Positions 25,821 through 35,241 are shown, numbered from the stretch's first letter. The stretch: 64,000 nt of DNA from Polyangiaceae bacterium (GCA_025936045.1 JAICUB010000028.1:1-64000); one strand, 5' to 3'. Notes: a model not told the origin generated them from the letters alone. Translations and numbers: made by a program.

Positions 25821-27665
25821 ATGCTCAACGGCCGCCCGAACCGAGGTCCCTACGCCCGCAGCTCAGTCCTGCCCGCCCGTGGTCCGGAGACCGACGTGCG
25901 TGACCTCGTGCGCCCGGCACGCCTCCCGGGCAGCGGCGCCATGCGCGCCGTTACGTCGTCCTGGCCGGTGCAGGCGCAACAGACCGTTTCCGAGGCGCTG
26001 GTCGACGCGCTCGTGGCGCTCGGCGTCGAACACGCATTCGGCGTTTTCGGCGGCGGCATCGCCCCGTTCTGCGAAGCGCTGTCGCGCAGCCCCATCCGGC
26101 TGATTCACTGCCGCCACGAAGCGAGCGCCGGCTTTGCCGCCATCGAATCGTCGCTCGCGACGGGCCGCCCGGCCGTGGTCGTCGCGACGAGCGGCCCCGG
26201 CGTCACCAACCTCTATACGACGATGGTCGCTGCCCGAGCCGAGGGCGCCAAGGTGCTCTTCGTCTCCGGATCCACGCTCGCCTCCCAGCGCGGCCGCGGC
26301 GCCTTCCAGGAGACGGGTGGCCCGTACTCGGCGCTCTCGCCGTTGTTCGTCCCCGGCAATCCCTTCCACCACGCGGGCGTGCTGGAGGATCCGGCCGAGC
26401 TCGAGCCCGTGCTCTCGCGGTTGACCAGCGGTTTTGCCCGTCCCCAAGGGTTCATCGCTCACCTCGGGTTGCCGCTCGCGCTGCAGACGCGCCACCGTGC
26501 TCCCGCGCGTCCGAGCGTCACCGCGGCGCCGGCGCCGGTGTGCGACAGCCTGCTCGTCGCCGAGTGCGCCGAGCTCCTCGCGCACGAAAAGTTCGTGATC
26601 TGGGCCGGCTTCGGAGCGCGTCACGCGGCCGGTCTCGTGCAGGAGCTCGCGGAGCGCACGGGCGCGCGTGTGATGTGCACGCCGCGCGCCAAGGGCGTCA
26701 TGCCGGAGCAGCATCCGCTCTACCTCGGCGTGACGGGGCTCGGCGGCCACGCCAAGGTCAATGAGTACATGCGGCGCGTGAGCGTCGATCGCGTGCTCGT
26801 GCTCGGCAGCCGGCTCGGTGAAATGTCCTCGTTCTGGTCACCCGACCTCGTCCCGCCCGGCGGCCTCGTGCACGTCGATCTCGACATGGACGCCTTCGGC
26901 ACCGCTTACCCGGACGTTCCGACGCTGGCCGTCCAGGCCGAAATCGGCGCCTTCGTACGCGATCTGCTGCGCGCGCTGCCCGTGGAATCCGACCTCACCC
27001 CGCCGCTCTCGCTGCCCGTGCCTGCGACCGACCTCGTGGCACGAGCCGACGGCGCCGTCCGGCCGAGCTTCTTGATGCAAGCCGTCCAACGCGAAATCGT
27101 GCAGGGCAGCTCCGCCCCCGTGATGACGGAAGCGGGCAATTCGTTTGCGCTCGGCAGCCACCATTTGCGCTTTCCGGGTCCGGGGCGCTACCGCGTGAGC
27201 ACGAGCTTCGGCTCGATGGGGCAGGCGGCGGCCGGCGTGCTCGGCGCCGCGATGGCCAACGGCAACAAGGCGGTCGCCATCGTCGGCGACGGCGCCATGC
27301 TGATGCTGAACGAGATCAACACCGCCGCGAACTACGGCATCGGCGCGGTGTGGATCGTCTTGAACGACGCGCGCTACGGCATGATCGAGCAGGGCATGCA
27401 GTCGGTAGGCTGGAAGCCGTTCGAGACCGACTTTCCGCGCGCCGACTTCGTCGCCATCGCTCGTGCCATGGGCGGCGACGGGATCCGCGTGGAAACTGAA
27501 CAAGAGCTCGCCGCGGCGCTCCAGGCGGGTCTCGCGTCGCTCGGGCCGTTCGTGATCGACGTGATCATCGACCCGGCCGAGGTGGCGCCCGCGGGGCAGC
27601 GCAACGCGAGTCTCGCGCGGCAAGGTCTGACCACGGCGCCGCCCGCGTTCACCGGCGCGCAGTGA
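25821..27665 (+). CDS. ThDP-dependent enzyme, acetolactate-synthase-like (ScyA-like)
   Basis: The protein has the three-domain layout of ThDP carboligases: an N-terminal Pyr domain with the catalytic Glu in CRHEASAGFAA, a central Rossmann-like domain, and a C-terminal PP domain with the ThDP/Mg motif beginning GDGAMLMLNEINTAANYGIG and continuing to the Asn of VLNDARYGM. The end (DFVAIARAMGGDGIRVE) recalls ScyA, the ThDP enzyme of scytonemin synthesis, and acetolactate synthases. It probably joins two alpha-keto acids, but no pathway partners are adjacent. The ATG at 25821 has an AGGA site; the ATG at 25941 would give a more typical N-terminus. Confidence 0.85.
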   Translation: MLNGRPNRGPYARSSVLPARGPETDVRDLVRPARLPGSGAMRAVTSSWPVQAQQTVSEALVDALVALGVEHAFGVFGGGIAPFCEALSRSPIRLIHCRHEASAGFAAIESSLATGRPAVVVATSGPGVTNLYTTMVAARAEGAKVLFVSGSTLASQRGRGAFQETGGPYSALSPLFVPGNPFHHAGVLEDPAELEPVLSRLTSGFARPQGFIAHLGLPLALQTRHRAPARPSVTAAPAPVCDSLLVAECAELLAHEKFVIWAGFGARHAAGLVQELAERTGARVMCTPRAKGVMPEQHPLYLGVTGLGGHAKVNEYMRRVSVDRVLVLGSRLGEMSSFWSPDLVPPGGLVHVDLDMDAFGTAYPDVPTLAVQAEIGAFVRDLLRALPVESDLTPPLSLPVPATDLVARADGAVRPSFLMQAVQREIVQGSSAPVMTEAGNSFALGSHHLRFPGPGRYRVSTSFGSMGQAAAGVLGAAMANGNKAVAIVGDGAMLMLNEINTAANYGIGAVWIVLNDARYGMIEQGMQSVGWKPFETDFPRADFVAIARAMGGDGIRVETEQELAAALQAGLASLGPFVIDVIIDPAEVAPAGQRNASLARQGLTTAPPAFTGAQ

Positions 27666-27704
27666 CGGCGTTCGGACACGAGCGCGACCCGGCGCGGAAC
27701 GCGG

Positions 27705-29201
27705 TCAGCGCAGGGTGCCGCTGAACACGAACGCCCCGCCGCGCCCGTCCGGCAACACCGACGGCAGTAGGCGCAGGCTGCCGAACACGTCGCTGTCCGG
27801 CTTCGGCTCGTAGCGATTCGGGTCGTCGTTGACGAGCAGAACCACGACGCCGAGCGCCAGCGCACCGACGCCGACGCCGCCGGCGATCCAGCCGTACTTC
27901 TGGCGCGAGGTCACGTCGTCGAGGTCGGCGAGGGCGAGGTTCAGCGCGACGTCGCAGTCCGGGGCGCGTTCGATCCCCTGCTGGCAGTCACCGCTCGTAA
28001 AGCGCGCCTTCTGCCGCTGGAACGCCGCTTCCTTGTGGTCGTGCTGGCTCTTGTTGACGACGAGGTAGGTGACGCCGCCCGCCGTGAGAGCGGCGCCGAC
28101 GCCCGTCGCGATCCAGCCCCAGGTGCGCTGGCTGACGGTGCGAGAGCGATACGCCGAGCGCGCCTCCGGCGTCGGGATCATGTCGACGCTCACGGTCTTG
28201 CTCGCTGCTTGCGGCACCTCGACCTTGCGCTCGAACGGGAAGAACCCCGTATGTTCGACGCGCAGCGAATGCACGCCGCGCGGCAGGTGGAGCGGCGCCG
28301 AGTAGACGCCGCGCGGCTGGCCGTCGACGAACGTCGTCGACTCTTTCTCGCTCACGGCGAGCGCGAGCCAGCCGCCCTCGTGATCGAGCGCAGCCGGGTC
28401 GACCGTGGGTTCGAGCGCGAGCTCACCCGCGCTGCCCGGGCCGAGCGAGACGCTCTGCTTCGCCGAAACGTAGCCGGGCCGCCGCACCTCGATCACGTGA
28501 TTGCCGGCCGGAATCGCGAGCGACGCCGCGAGCGGCGTCTTGCCGACGGCGTGATCGTCGACGAGCACGTCGCAGTCGTTCAGCATCGTCTTCACGGCCA
28601 GGTGCGCCGGTTGCGTGTCGGACGGCTGGAGCTCGAACGCGAGGGTGACCTTGGCGAGGCCGACGACCGCGATCTGCTTCTGCATCGGCGCGTAGCCGGG
28701 AGCCGACATCGCTACCACGTGCGTGCCCGCGCCGATGCGGAGCGGCGCGGCGAGCGGCGTCTTGCCCGCTTCGAAGCCGTCGAGCTCGACGACGGCGCCC
28801 TCGACGGGCGTCGTCACCGTCACTTCGCCGATGAGCGCTGCCTGGCGTGCCCGCTCGTCCTTCGCGCGCGCGAGGCGGCCGGCATCGAGCCCCGCGGGAT
28901 TCGCGAGCAGCTTGTCGAAGGCGTCGACGGCCTGGACCGAGCGCCCCGCGGCCGAAAGTACGAGCCCGATGTTGTAGAGCACCATCGGGTGCGGGACGAG
29001 CTCGTAGGCGCGCTGGAACTCCGCGAGCGCGCCCTCGTTGTCCTGCTGATTGAAGAGCCTGAGTCCGCGATCGAAGTGCTCGCGCGCTTCAGTGCGGACG
29101 GTGTCACTCGCCTGAGCGCGCGCCGTGCTCGCGACGCCGAAGGCCGCGAGCAGGCACGCCCAGGACAGCGCGCGCGCCGAACGAAATCCGAAGACCGACA
29201 C
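27705..29201 (-). CDS. PEGA-domain protein with TPR-like N-terminus
   Basis: Starting at the GTG at 29201, the 498-residue product has a signal peptide (LLAAFGVASTARAQA) and a TPR-like region (HFDRGLRLFNQQDNEGALAEF). Several PEGA-type beta repeats follow (GAVVELDGFEAGKTPLAAPL, CDVLVDDHAVGKTPLAAS, TFVDGQPRGVYSAPLHLPRG). There are two C-terminal membrane segments (WIATGVGAALTAGGVTYLVV and WIAGGVGVGALALGVVVLLV). PEGA proteins are common in myxobacteria and are thought to act in the envelope. It starts 20 bp after the stop of the upstream beta-helix lipoprotein, so the two are probably one operon. A paralog lies at 60906-61886. Confidence 0.87.
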   Translation of the reverse strand: MSVFGFRSARALSWACLLAAFGVASTARAQASDTVRTEAREHFDRGLRLFNQQDNEGALAEFQRAYELVPHPMVLYNIGLVLSAAGRSVQAVDAFDKLLANPAGLDAGRLARAKDERARQAALIGEVTVTTPVEGAVVELDGFEAGKTPLAAPLRIGAGTHVVAMSAPGYAPMQKQIAVVGLAKVTLAFELQPSDTQPAHLAVKTMLNDCDVLVDDHAVGKTPLAASLAIPAGNHVIEVRRPGYVSAKQSVSLGPGSAGELALEPTVDPAALDHEGGWLALAVSEKESTTFVDGQPRGVYSAPLHLPRGVHSLRVEHTGFFPFERKVEVPQAASKTVSVDMIPTPEARSAYRSRTVSQRTWGWIATGVGAALTAGGVTYLVVNKSQHDHKEAAFQRQKARFTSGDCQQGIERAPDCDVALNLALADLDDVTSRQKYGWIAGGVGVGALALGVVVLLVNDDPNRYEPKPDSDVFGSLRLLPSVLPDGRGGAFVFSGTLR

Positions 29202-29221
29202 GTGGTCGCCCGAGCCCGAGC

Positions 29222-31516
29222 TCAGGTCCCGCACTGGTACGGGGCGCCGGCGCCCTTGTCGTTGTCGCTCGTGTTGCCGCCACCGTCGTCGAACGTGCTG
29301 CCGGTGCTGGTCGTCACGAAGTAGTCGCAGTTGAGGTTTTCGGAGAACGAGCAATTGTCGAATTGGACGGACCGGCCGTTGATGTAGAGCGCGCCGTAGG
29401 TCGTCTGGCCGCCGCCGTGCACGAAGTCGGTGTAGCTGAAGGTGGAAGTACCGGCCGCGTTCGACTCGAAATCGACGTAGTACCAGTCACCCGGCATCGC
29501 CCCTTCGAGCGCGCTATCGAAGACGATGTGCTTCTTGGCCGTGCCCGACGCTTTGATGGCGCCGTTGTTGTTCACGATGATCTCGGTGTTCTTCTGCAGC
29601 AGGATCTGCACGCCCGCCGCGAGGTCGAGCTCGGCCTGAACGTACATCGTGCCGTTGAGCTCGTAAGGAATACCGAAGTCGTTCCAGGTGGTCTTCTTGC
29701 CGATCGTCGTGTCGCTCACCTGGATGTTGCCGCCGTCGGCCGTGAGAGAACCGAGCGAGCCGACCTCGGTGGACGGCAGCTTGATGGGGCAAGGCGAGTT
29801 CTCGAACGTCACGTTGTCGAACTGCGAAATCACGGCGCCCGACTCGATTTCGATGCCGCAGATTTGGTCCGAGCCGTCGCCCACGTTGCTGATCGTGACC
29901 GTGTCGAAGCCCGCCGTGGCGTTGCTCGCGACGTTGACGGCGTAGTAGTTGGCGCCGCCGTACTCGATGACGGTGTTCGTGAGCTGCGTCTCGTTACCGG
30001 CGTTCTGGCCGAAGTAGATGTAGCCCCAATCGCCCGCGAGCGGCTTGCTCTTGGCCGAGGTGAACGTGACCGGCTTGTCCGCCGTGCCCGTCGTCACGAG
30101 AGAGCCCATGTTGTCGACGTTCACGTTGCTGTTCGCCGGGAGCTGAACCGTGACACCCGCCTCGAGCGTCAGCTTCGCGTTCACGGTCAGCGAGCCGTCC
30201 ATGAGGTAGGGCACGCCGAAGTCGTGCCACGTGGCGTCCGTCGCGACGGGCGTCGTATCCACGCTGACGGGCACGTCGCTCGTGAGGCTCGCGATGCTGC
30301 CGACCACGTCCGAGCCCACGCAAAGGCCCTTGGCGCTCGACTCGATCTTCACGTTCTCGAACGCTTGCGGCTCCGAGCCGGCGTCGAGCCCGATGGCGCA
30401 GTAGCCGTCGCCGTTGTAGCGCACGAGCACGTTCTCGAACGAAGCGGAGGCCTCCGCTTCGAGCTGAATCCCGTTGCGCGAGTAGATGTAGCTGCTGCCC
30501 GAGTACTCGACGATGACGTTCTTGAACGTGGAGTCGTTCGAGGCGTCGCGCGCGATGTCGATACCGCCCCAATCGCCCTTCTTCGGCGCCGTCTTGTCGG
30601 AGGTGAAGACGACCGGGTTCGTGTCCGTCCCGAGCGCCTTCAGAGCGCCGTTGTTGTTCACGACGATGAAGCCGTTCGTGTCGAATTTGAGGACGGCGCA
30701 GGGAGCGAGGGTGAGCGCCGCGTTCACGGTGAGCCCGGTCGTGATGTGATGCAGCCCCGACCACGTCTCCGGCTCGCTGATCGTCTCGTAGTCGTGCTCG
30801 ACCGGGTTCATCGTGCTCGTATCGGGGCACTCGTTCACGAGGGTATCGCCCGCGCCCGCGCCGCCTTCGACGGTGCCGCCTTTACCGCTCGAGCCGCCGG
30901 TGCCGCCCTTGCCGCCGCTGCCGCCGCTGCTCGAGGTGCCGCCCGTGCCGGCTCCCGCCGCGCCGTTCTCGAGGTTCCCCGACGAGTCGACCTCGGTCGT
31001 GTCGGCGCAGTCGCCGGAGTTCGCACAAATCTGCCCGCCGATGCAGTCGCTGTTCACCGTGCAGCCGTCTCGGCACTGGCCGTCGGACCCGCACTTTTCG
31101 GCGCCAGGACAATCCTTGTCCGTCTTGCAGGCCGAGCTCAGGCCCTTTTCGCCCTGGTTTGCCTCGATCACCTTCTCGGGGAAGGTGCAGACGCCGTGCT
31201 TGCCGGACGAGCCCTCCTGGCCGCCCCCACCGCCGTCGCTCGAGCTCGTCGTGCTGTCGCCCTTGGAGACGCAACGTGCGCCCGAGTCCGCGCCGTAAGT
31301 ACGGAGGCAGTCCGCGGTGTCCGCGCATTCGTCGTGGCAGAGCTGGAACACGCACACGAGCGGGTTTTTGCAATCCGAGCTCAAGGTGCAGCCCTTGGCG
31401 AGACCCGCGGCCTCGAGCTGTTCCTTGGAGGTGTCGCCGCATGCCCAAAGGCTCATGCCGGCAACAAGGATGGTGGAGAAAGCCCAATAATAAGCGCGGC
31501 GCGGAGCACTAGCCAT
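29222..31516 (-). CDS. Lipoprotein with Cys-rich module, Gly-rich linker and beta-helix domain
   Basis: The 764-residue product (start at 31516; the upstream ATG at 31543 is less likely) has a lipoprotein signal (GMSLWACGD), then a Cys-rich region with CTLSSDCKNPLVCVFQLCHDEC and CTVNSDCIGGQIC typical of myxobacterial surface proteins. A short Gly/Ser linker follows, then about 500 residues of right-handed beta-helix repeats (VFTSDKTAPKKGDWGGI, NVIVEYSGSSYIYSRNGI) arranged in two or three similar blocks. It is probably a surface adhesin or polymer-binding protein. It precedes the PEGA gene in a likely operon and follows the Ser/Thr kinase gene. Confidence 0.87.
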   Translation of the reverse strand: MASAPRRAYYWAFSTILVAGMSLWACGDTSKEQLEAAGLAKGCTLSSDCKNPLVCVFQLCHDECADTADCLRTYGADSGARCVSKGDSTTSSSDGGGGGQEGSSGKHGVCTFPEKVIEANQGEKGLSSACKTDKDCPGAEKCGSDGQCRDGCTVNSDCIGGQICANSGDCADTTEVDSSGNLENGAAGAGTGGTSSSGGSGGKGGTGGSSGKGGTVEGGAGAGDTLVNECPDTSTMNPVEHDYETISEPETWSGLHHITTGLTVNAALTLAPCAVLKFDTNGFIVVNNNGALKALGTDTNPVVFTSDKTAPKKGDWGGIDIARDASNDSTFKNVIVEYSGSSYIYSRNGIQLEAEASASFENVLVRYNGDGYCAIGLDAGSEPQAFENVKIESSAKGLCVGSDVVGSIASLTSDVPVSVDTTPVATDATWHDFGVPYLMDGSLTVNAKLTLEAGVTVQLPANSNVNVDNMGSLVTTGTADKPVTFTSAKSKPLAGDWGYIYFGQNAGNETQLTNTVIEYGGANYYAVNVASNATAGFDTVTISNVGDGSDQICGIEIESGAVISQFDNVTFENSPCPIKLPSTEVGSLGSLTADGGNIQVSDTTIGKKTTWNDFGIPYELNGTMYVQAELDLAAGVQILLQKNTEIIVNNNGAIKASGTAKKHIVFDSALEGAMPGDWYYVDFESNAAGTSTFSYTDFVHGGGQTTYGALYINGRSVQFDNCSFSENLNCDYFVTTSTGSTFDDGGGNTSDNDKGAGAPYQCGT

Positions 31517-31599
31517 GACGGACACGGCGTAACAGAGCCGCATCTCCGCATCAAGTCACACGCGAGTCACACTCAACAAATCGCGCGGAACGATTTTAT

Positions 31600-32988
31600 T
31601 CAAAAGGGATTCTGTTCCGAGAGACCGTGCTCCGAGGCACGTGTTTTAGGCTTCGACTTCTCGGCTTTTGGTGTGGGGCTCGGCGCTAGGACTGCCGAAG
31701 CACTCGGTGCGGCGGACGCGGACGCCATTGCCGTCGGTAGCAACGTCGGTTCCACTATCGGTGCAGCGGTGGCCGTGGGGACGCTCGGGGTGGCGGCACG
31801 CGCGCCGACGTTCGTCAGCGGTTCCTTCGTGGTCTCGTCGCTCTTGCCCGTGGTTCGCGCGAGCAGCACCGCACCTACGCCGACCACGGCCAGCACGCCG
31901 AGCGCCAGCCCGACCGAGGCCGTGCTCTTGCGTTTCGGCTCCGGTTGCGGCCGCGTGTGTGAGAAGGGCGCGTCGGTCATCGCGGGTGACGTGCCCGGGC
32001 CGCCGTCCGTGATCGTGGCCGCACCGTTCGCTCCCGCGGCACCGCGCGCGGCGCCACCGAGCCCCGGTCCGGCCGGCATCCGCTCGACCGGGATCGTTCC
32101 GGCGAAGGGGAGCGTCATCGGCACCTCACCGCCCGCGCGGCGCCGCAACGTCTCGAGCGCGGTCCGCAGCTCGGCGACCGTTTTGTAACGATGCGAGCGA
32201 TCGGCCACCATGGCGCGCGCGACCACCGCGTCGCACTGCGTCTCGACGCCCGGACGCCGCAAGCTCACTGGCTCGTAGCGCCCCTCCGCGATCAGAATCG
32301 CGAGGTGCGGCAGCGTCTCGGCGACGAACGGCTTCGCGCCGCACAAGCACTCGTAAAGCACGACGCCGAGCGCGTACACGTCGGCTTGGGCGTCGAGGTT
32401 CTTCTCGCCGCGCGCTTGCTCGGGCGGCATGTAGTACGGAGTGCCCATGGTGGCGCCGTCCACCGTCATGCCGGACGCGCCGGTGCGTTCGGGGTCGAAC
32501 TTCGAAATCCCGAAGTCGAGGATCTTCACGAACGGCCTTTCGCCGCCGACGAGGAACAGATTCTCCGGCTTGAGATCGCGGTGGATGATGCCGGCGGCGT
32601 GGGCTGCGTCGATGCCCTCGCACGCCTGAATCAAGAGATCGCAGGTTTCCGCCACGCCGAGTGAGCCGCGCTCGCCGATGTAGTCGGCAAGCGTCCGCCC
32701 CTCGAGCAGCTCCATGACGATGTAGGGCTCGCCGCCGTCGAGCACGCCGGCGTCGAACGTCTCGACGACGTGAGGGTTGCCGATCCGTCCCGCTGCCGAC
32801 GCCTCGCGCAAAAATCTCGTCACGACGGCCGGCACGGCCGCCATCTCGTCGTTCAAGAGCTTGAGCGCACGATGGTGCTTGGTGATCGTGTGCTCGACCT
32901 CGTACACCGAGCCCATGCCGCCGGCGCCTATACGGCGGATTACCTTGAACTTGCCGCCGAGGACGGTGCCGAGATCGATCGACGTCAT
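31600..32988 (-). CDS. Membrane Ser/Thr protein kinase (Pkn-type)
   Basis: The 462-residue protein has a complete Hanks kinase domain: glycine loop GAGGMG (21-26), Lys43 in RALKLL, catalytic HRDLKPENL with Asp138, and DFG at 158-160, followed by [14 protein letters not shown]. After a Pro/Ala/Gly segment comes one membrane helix ([19 protein letters not shown]) and a short Pro/Ala/Ser-rich outer tail without a recognisable sensor domain. The start at 32988 was chosen from the kinase N-terminus ([20 protein letters not shown]); the frame is open further upstream. Such kinases signal in development and stress in myxobacteria. The adjacent surface lipoprotein and PEGA genes may be linked to it, but that is inference. 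Confidence 0.92.
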   Translation of the reverse strand: MTSIDLGTVLGGKFKVIRRIGAGGMGSVYEVEHTITKHHRALKLLNDEMAAVPAVVTRFLREASAAGRIGNPHVVETFDAGVLDGGEPYIVMELLEGRTLADYIGERGSLGVAETCDLLIQACEGIDAAHAAGIIHRDLKPENLFLVGGERPFVKILDFGISKFDPERTGASGMTVDGATMGTPYYMPPEQARGEKNLDAQADVYALGVVLYECLCGAKPFVAETLPHLAILIAEGRYEPVSLRRPGVETQCDAVVARAMVADRSHRYKTVAELRTALETLRRRAGGEVPMTLPFAGTIPVERMPAGPGLGGAARGAAGANGAATITDGGPGTSPAMTDAPFSHTRPQPEPKRKSTASVGLALGVLAVVGVGAVLLARTTGKSDETTKEPLTNVGARAATPSVPTATAAPIVEPTLLPTAMASASAAPSASAVLAPSPTPKAEKSKPKTRASEHGLSEQNPF

Positions 32989-33420
32989 CCGGTCGTCTGT
33001 CGTACCACAGGGCCTCGCTTTCAGCGACCTCGGGGCCGGTCGCGGCTTTTTTCTCGTGCGAGCGTGTCCGCTCGCAATCGCTCCGGAGCGAGCCCGTGCA
33101 GAGGCGAACCGAAGGGGCAATGACGCCGCGCAGCGTACGGGCGTTCAAGACGCTCACGGCGTTCGAGACGCCCACGGCGTTCGAGACGTCCACGGCGTTC
33201 GAGACGCTCACGGCGTTCGAGACGCGTGACTTCGCTCTCGACGTTCAAGGTGTTTCACGGCGTTCGAGGTGTCGTGTAGCGCAGCGCGTCGCGCTTGCGG
33301 ACGTTGGCGCACGAACAACTACATCGCGAAACGCGGCGACTCGTGTGAACATGAATACGGGAGACTCGAGACCTGCCGGGACTGTTCGCTGTTTTCGAGC
33401 GCGCGTCGCGCTCGCGTGTC
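32989..33420. other. Gap with minisatellite between kinase and hypothetical gene
   Basis: This 432-bp region separates divergent genes. Apart from the 18-bp repeat array at 33137-33227 and a stray copy at 33257-33274, I see no gene. Frames crossing the repeats on either strand give low-complexity runs (TAFETLTAFET or SNAVGVSNAV) that do not look like real proteins. Confidence 0.5.
33137..33227. repeat. 18-bp tandem repeat array (five units)
   Basis: Units beginning ACGGCGTTCGAGACG follow head to tail at 33156, 33174, 33192 and 33210, after a slightly diverged first unit at 33137; a further separate copy is at 33257-33274. Units differ mainly in the last three bases. The 18-bp length is a multiple of three, but no gene is evident here. 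The array lies about 150 bp upstream of the kinase start. Confidence 0.85.
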
Positions 33421-34167
33421 GTGATCGCGCTCGTCGGGCTCGTGCTGACGGAGCTTGCGCCGAGCGAGCCGGCCTGGCCCGCCCCGCACGCGTCCGCTCG
33501 AAACGCGCACGCATCGATCCTTCCGCCTCGTAGCGTCCCTGCCGTACCGGCGAGTCCGAGCCACGCGCCTGTCGCCCCCGAGGACGAACTCGTGAAGAAC
33601 ACCCCGCTCTGCGTCGGGTCGAGCGTGCGCTCCGCGGGCCGGCTCGGTGAGACGGTGCTCTATCGCTATCGCCGCGACGGCGACGAGCTCTATGTCGGTT
33701 ACTTCGTCTACTTCTCGACGGAGCGGCCGTGGGGCGACAACGCGCTCACGCGCCGCGTGCTGCCCGCGCTCGCGATCGACGCGTTTTACAGCCATTTTCT
33801 CTTCGTGCTGCCCGGCGTTCAGCGCGTGCTCTACGGGCCGGGCGACATCGAGGGCGCGCTCGTGCGTTACCGCATCGAAGACGGGCGGCTCGTGCCCGTC
33901 GCCGCGCTCGCCGACGATGGAGGGCACCGGCGGGTGCATCTCCGCGGCGAGGAGCTCCGCGCGCCCGACGGCCGTGTCGTCCTGCTGACGGAGACTTGGA
34001 GTCACCAGCTCGGTGCCCGCAACGCGGCCGCGCGGGCTCACGGCGTCACCTGTTTCGAGGGCGCACGGCTCGAGCCATTGTCAGCCGCCGTCGCCGAAGC
34101 TTTCCGACTCGGCAGCGAGAGCGCTCCCCTTCGCGCCAAGCCTGCCTGGCAACGCGCGACCGACTAG
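33421..34167 (+). CDS. Hypothetical exported protein
   Basis: From the GTG at 33421 the product is 248 residues with an N-terminal hydrophobic segment (IALVGLVLTELA) and a Pro/Ala-rich stretch. A globular part follows (NTPLCVGSSVRSAGRLGETVLYRYRRDGDELYVGYFVYFSTERPWG, then LPALAIDAFYSHFLFVLPG) with many aromatic residues. The family is not recognised. Export is likely from the N-terminus, and a type of membrane-bound envelope protein is possible. The TAG stop lies inside the left end of the palindromic element at 34164-34339, so the element was probably inserted at the gene end or supplied the stop codon. Confidence 0.75.
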   Translation: MIALVGLVLTELAPSEPAWPAPHASARNAHASILPPRSVPAVPASPSHAPVAPEDELVKNTPLCVGSSVRSAGRLGETVLYRYRRDGDELYVGYFVYFSTERPWGDNALTRRVLPALAIDAFYSHFLFVLPGVQRVLYGPGDIEGALVRYRIEDGRLVPVAALADDGGHRRVHLRGEELRAPDGRVVLLTETWSHQLGARNAAARAHGVTCFEGARLEPLSAAVAEAFRLGSESAPLRAKPAWQRATD

Positions 34168-34339
34168 TGCAGCGCATGTGAGATACGTTCAACTTCCGGC
34201 GGGGCGCTGCACTAAGGGCGGACGCGAAGCGGACGCGGGTCTGGGGCGGAAGCCCCAGCGAAAAGCCGGTGCACGTCCCGCGAGGCGGGACCAACCATCG
34301 CTCGCGATGGTTGCGCCTATCTCGTAGGCGGTGCACTAG
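34164..34339. repeat. 176-bp palindromic element with four-way-junction core
   Basis: The ends form an 8-bp terminal inverted repeat, CTAGTGCA (34164-34171) and TGCACTAG (34332-34339). Inside are an 11-bp stem (34165-34175 with 34204-34214) and a 7-bp hairpin with a GGAA loop (34241-34258). The core at 34269-34336 pairs fully: GTGCAC with GTGCAC encloses three abutting hairpins at 34275-34291 (7 bp), 34292-34313 (9 bp) and 34314-34330 (6 bp) with no unpaired bases between them. It could be a MITE-like element or a structured RNA. It codes for no protein. Confidence 0.7.
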
Positions 34340-34386
34340 CGTCGCATCACGCCGCGCGCGGCGATCGGCGCATGCGCTGCCAGAAC

Positions 34387-35241
34387 TCAGCGGCAAGCAC
34401 CGAGAACGGTGCTCGCGCTACAGTGTACGTGGCCCTCGCAGCTATTCTGGCCGTTGCAGCGCACTTCGCAGGTGGAAGCATTGCAGTCCACCGCGTTACG
34501 GCACGAACCCTGGCCGTTACAGAAAACGTGCACCTCGGGGGCGTGCGCGTCGATGTTACCGGCGCACGATTGCGGCCCGTTGCAGTTCGCCGTGATACGT
34601 TCGCCAGAGCCGCCGTCGATGCCGTTCGCGCACGAGCCGGTCCCGTCGCAGTCGACGCGGCACGCGTCCTTCCCCGCGCAGGTGACTTTGCCTTGGCATG
34701 AGTTTTCACCGCTGCACACGACGGTGCAGGCGTGCGCGCCGTCCACGCATTGCACGCCGCCCTGGCACGCGCCGTCCCCGCACGTGACCTCGCAATCGAA
34801 GCCGTCCGCGCAAACGACCTTGGCGCGGCAGGCACCCTGCGCGCTGCAGTCGTAGAGGCACGTGCCGTTGCGACAGTTGCTCGGGCCTTCGCCCCCACTG
34901 CCGCCGCCCTCGCTGCCCGCGGCACCCGCGCTGCTCGGCTCGCTGCCCGCGGCGCCCGCGCTGCCGGGCTCGCCGCTCGCGCCCCCCTGGGATTCGCCGG
35001 CCGCGCCCGCGCTGCTGTCCGCTCCGGAGCCGCCGTTGCCGGCGTTGCTCGGCTCGCCGTCATCGCCGCCCGCGCCCGCGCCCGCTCCGTTGCCGCTTTC
35101 TCCCGCGGCGGCGCCGTCCCGTCCCGCGCTCCCTTGCTTGCCCGCGTCGTCGTCCCCGCCGCACGCCGTTACGGCGGCGGCCGCGCCGAACAGGACGAAC
35201 GATGTTTGGAAAACAAGAGTGCGAAGCGAGCGCGTGCCCAT
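34387..35241 (-). CDS. Cys-rich lipoprotein with Gly/Ser linker
   Basis: The 284-residue product (start at 35241) has a lipoprotein signal (FGAAAAVTACGG) and a Gly/Ser/Ala linker to about residue 110. A C-terminal region carries about 24 Cys in a repeating pattern such as CADGFDCEVTCGDGACQG, CSGENSCQGKVTC and CNGQGSCRNAVDC, spaced like a disulphide-stabilised beta-helix or ladder. It is presumably outside the cell, since so many cysteines would need oxidation. Function is unknown; a surface-binding role is inferred from the architecture shared with other lipoproteins in the window. Confidence 0.8.
   Translation of the reverse strand: MGTRSLRTLVFQTSFVLFGAAAAVTACGGDDDAGKQGSAGRDGAAAGESGNGAGAGAGGDDGEPSNAGNGGSGADSSAGAAGESQGGASGEPGSAGAAGSEPSSAGAAGSEGGGSGGEGPSNCRNGTCLYDCSAQGACRAKVVCADGFDCEVTCGDGACQGGVQCVDGAHACTVVCSGENSCQGKVTCAGKDACRVDCDGTGSCANGIDGGSGERITANCNGPQSCAGNIDAHAPEVHVFCNGQGSCRNAVDCNASTCEVRCNGQNSCEGHVHCSASTVLGACR

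Noticed and set aside
33096..33533. A frame through the 18-bp repeats coding TAFET units.
   Set aside because: It overlaps the start of the better-supported gene at 33421 and has no signal or family features; frames on the other strand are similarly repetitive.
34013..34327. A plus-strand frame through the palindromic element (104 residues).
   Set aside because: Its second half is generated by the hairpins of the element and its first half overlaps another gene in a different frame.
34269..34336. The cloverleaf-like fold was considered as a tRNA gene.
   Set aside because: The stem is six bp, loops are 3-5 bases, there is no seven-base anticodon loop, no T-loop motif and no CCA-type end.
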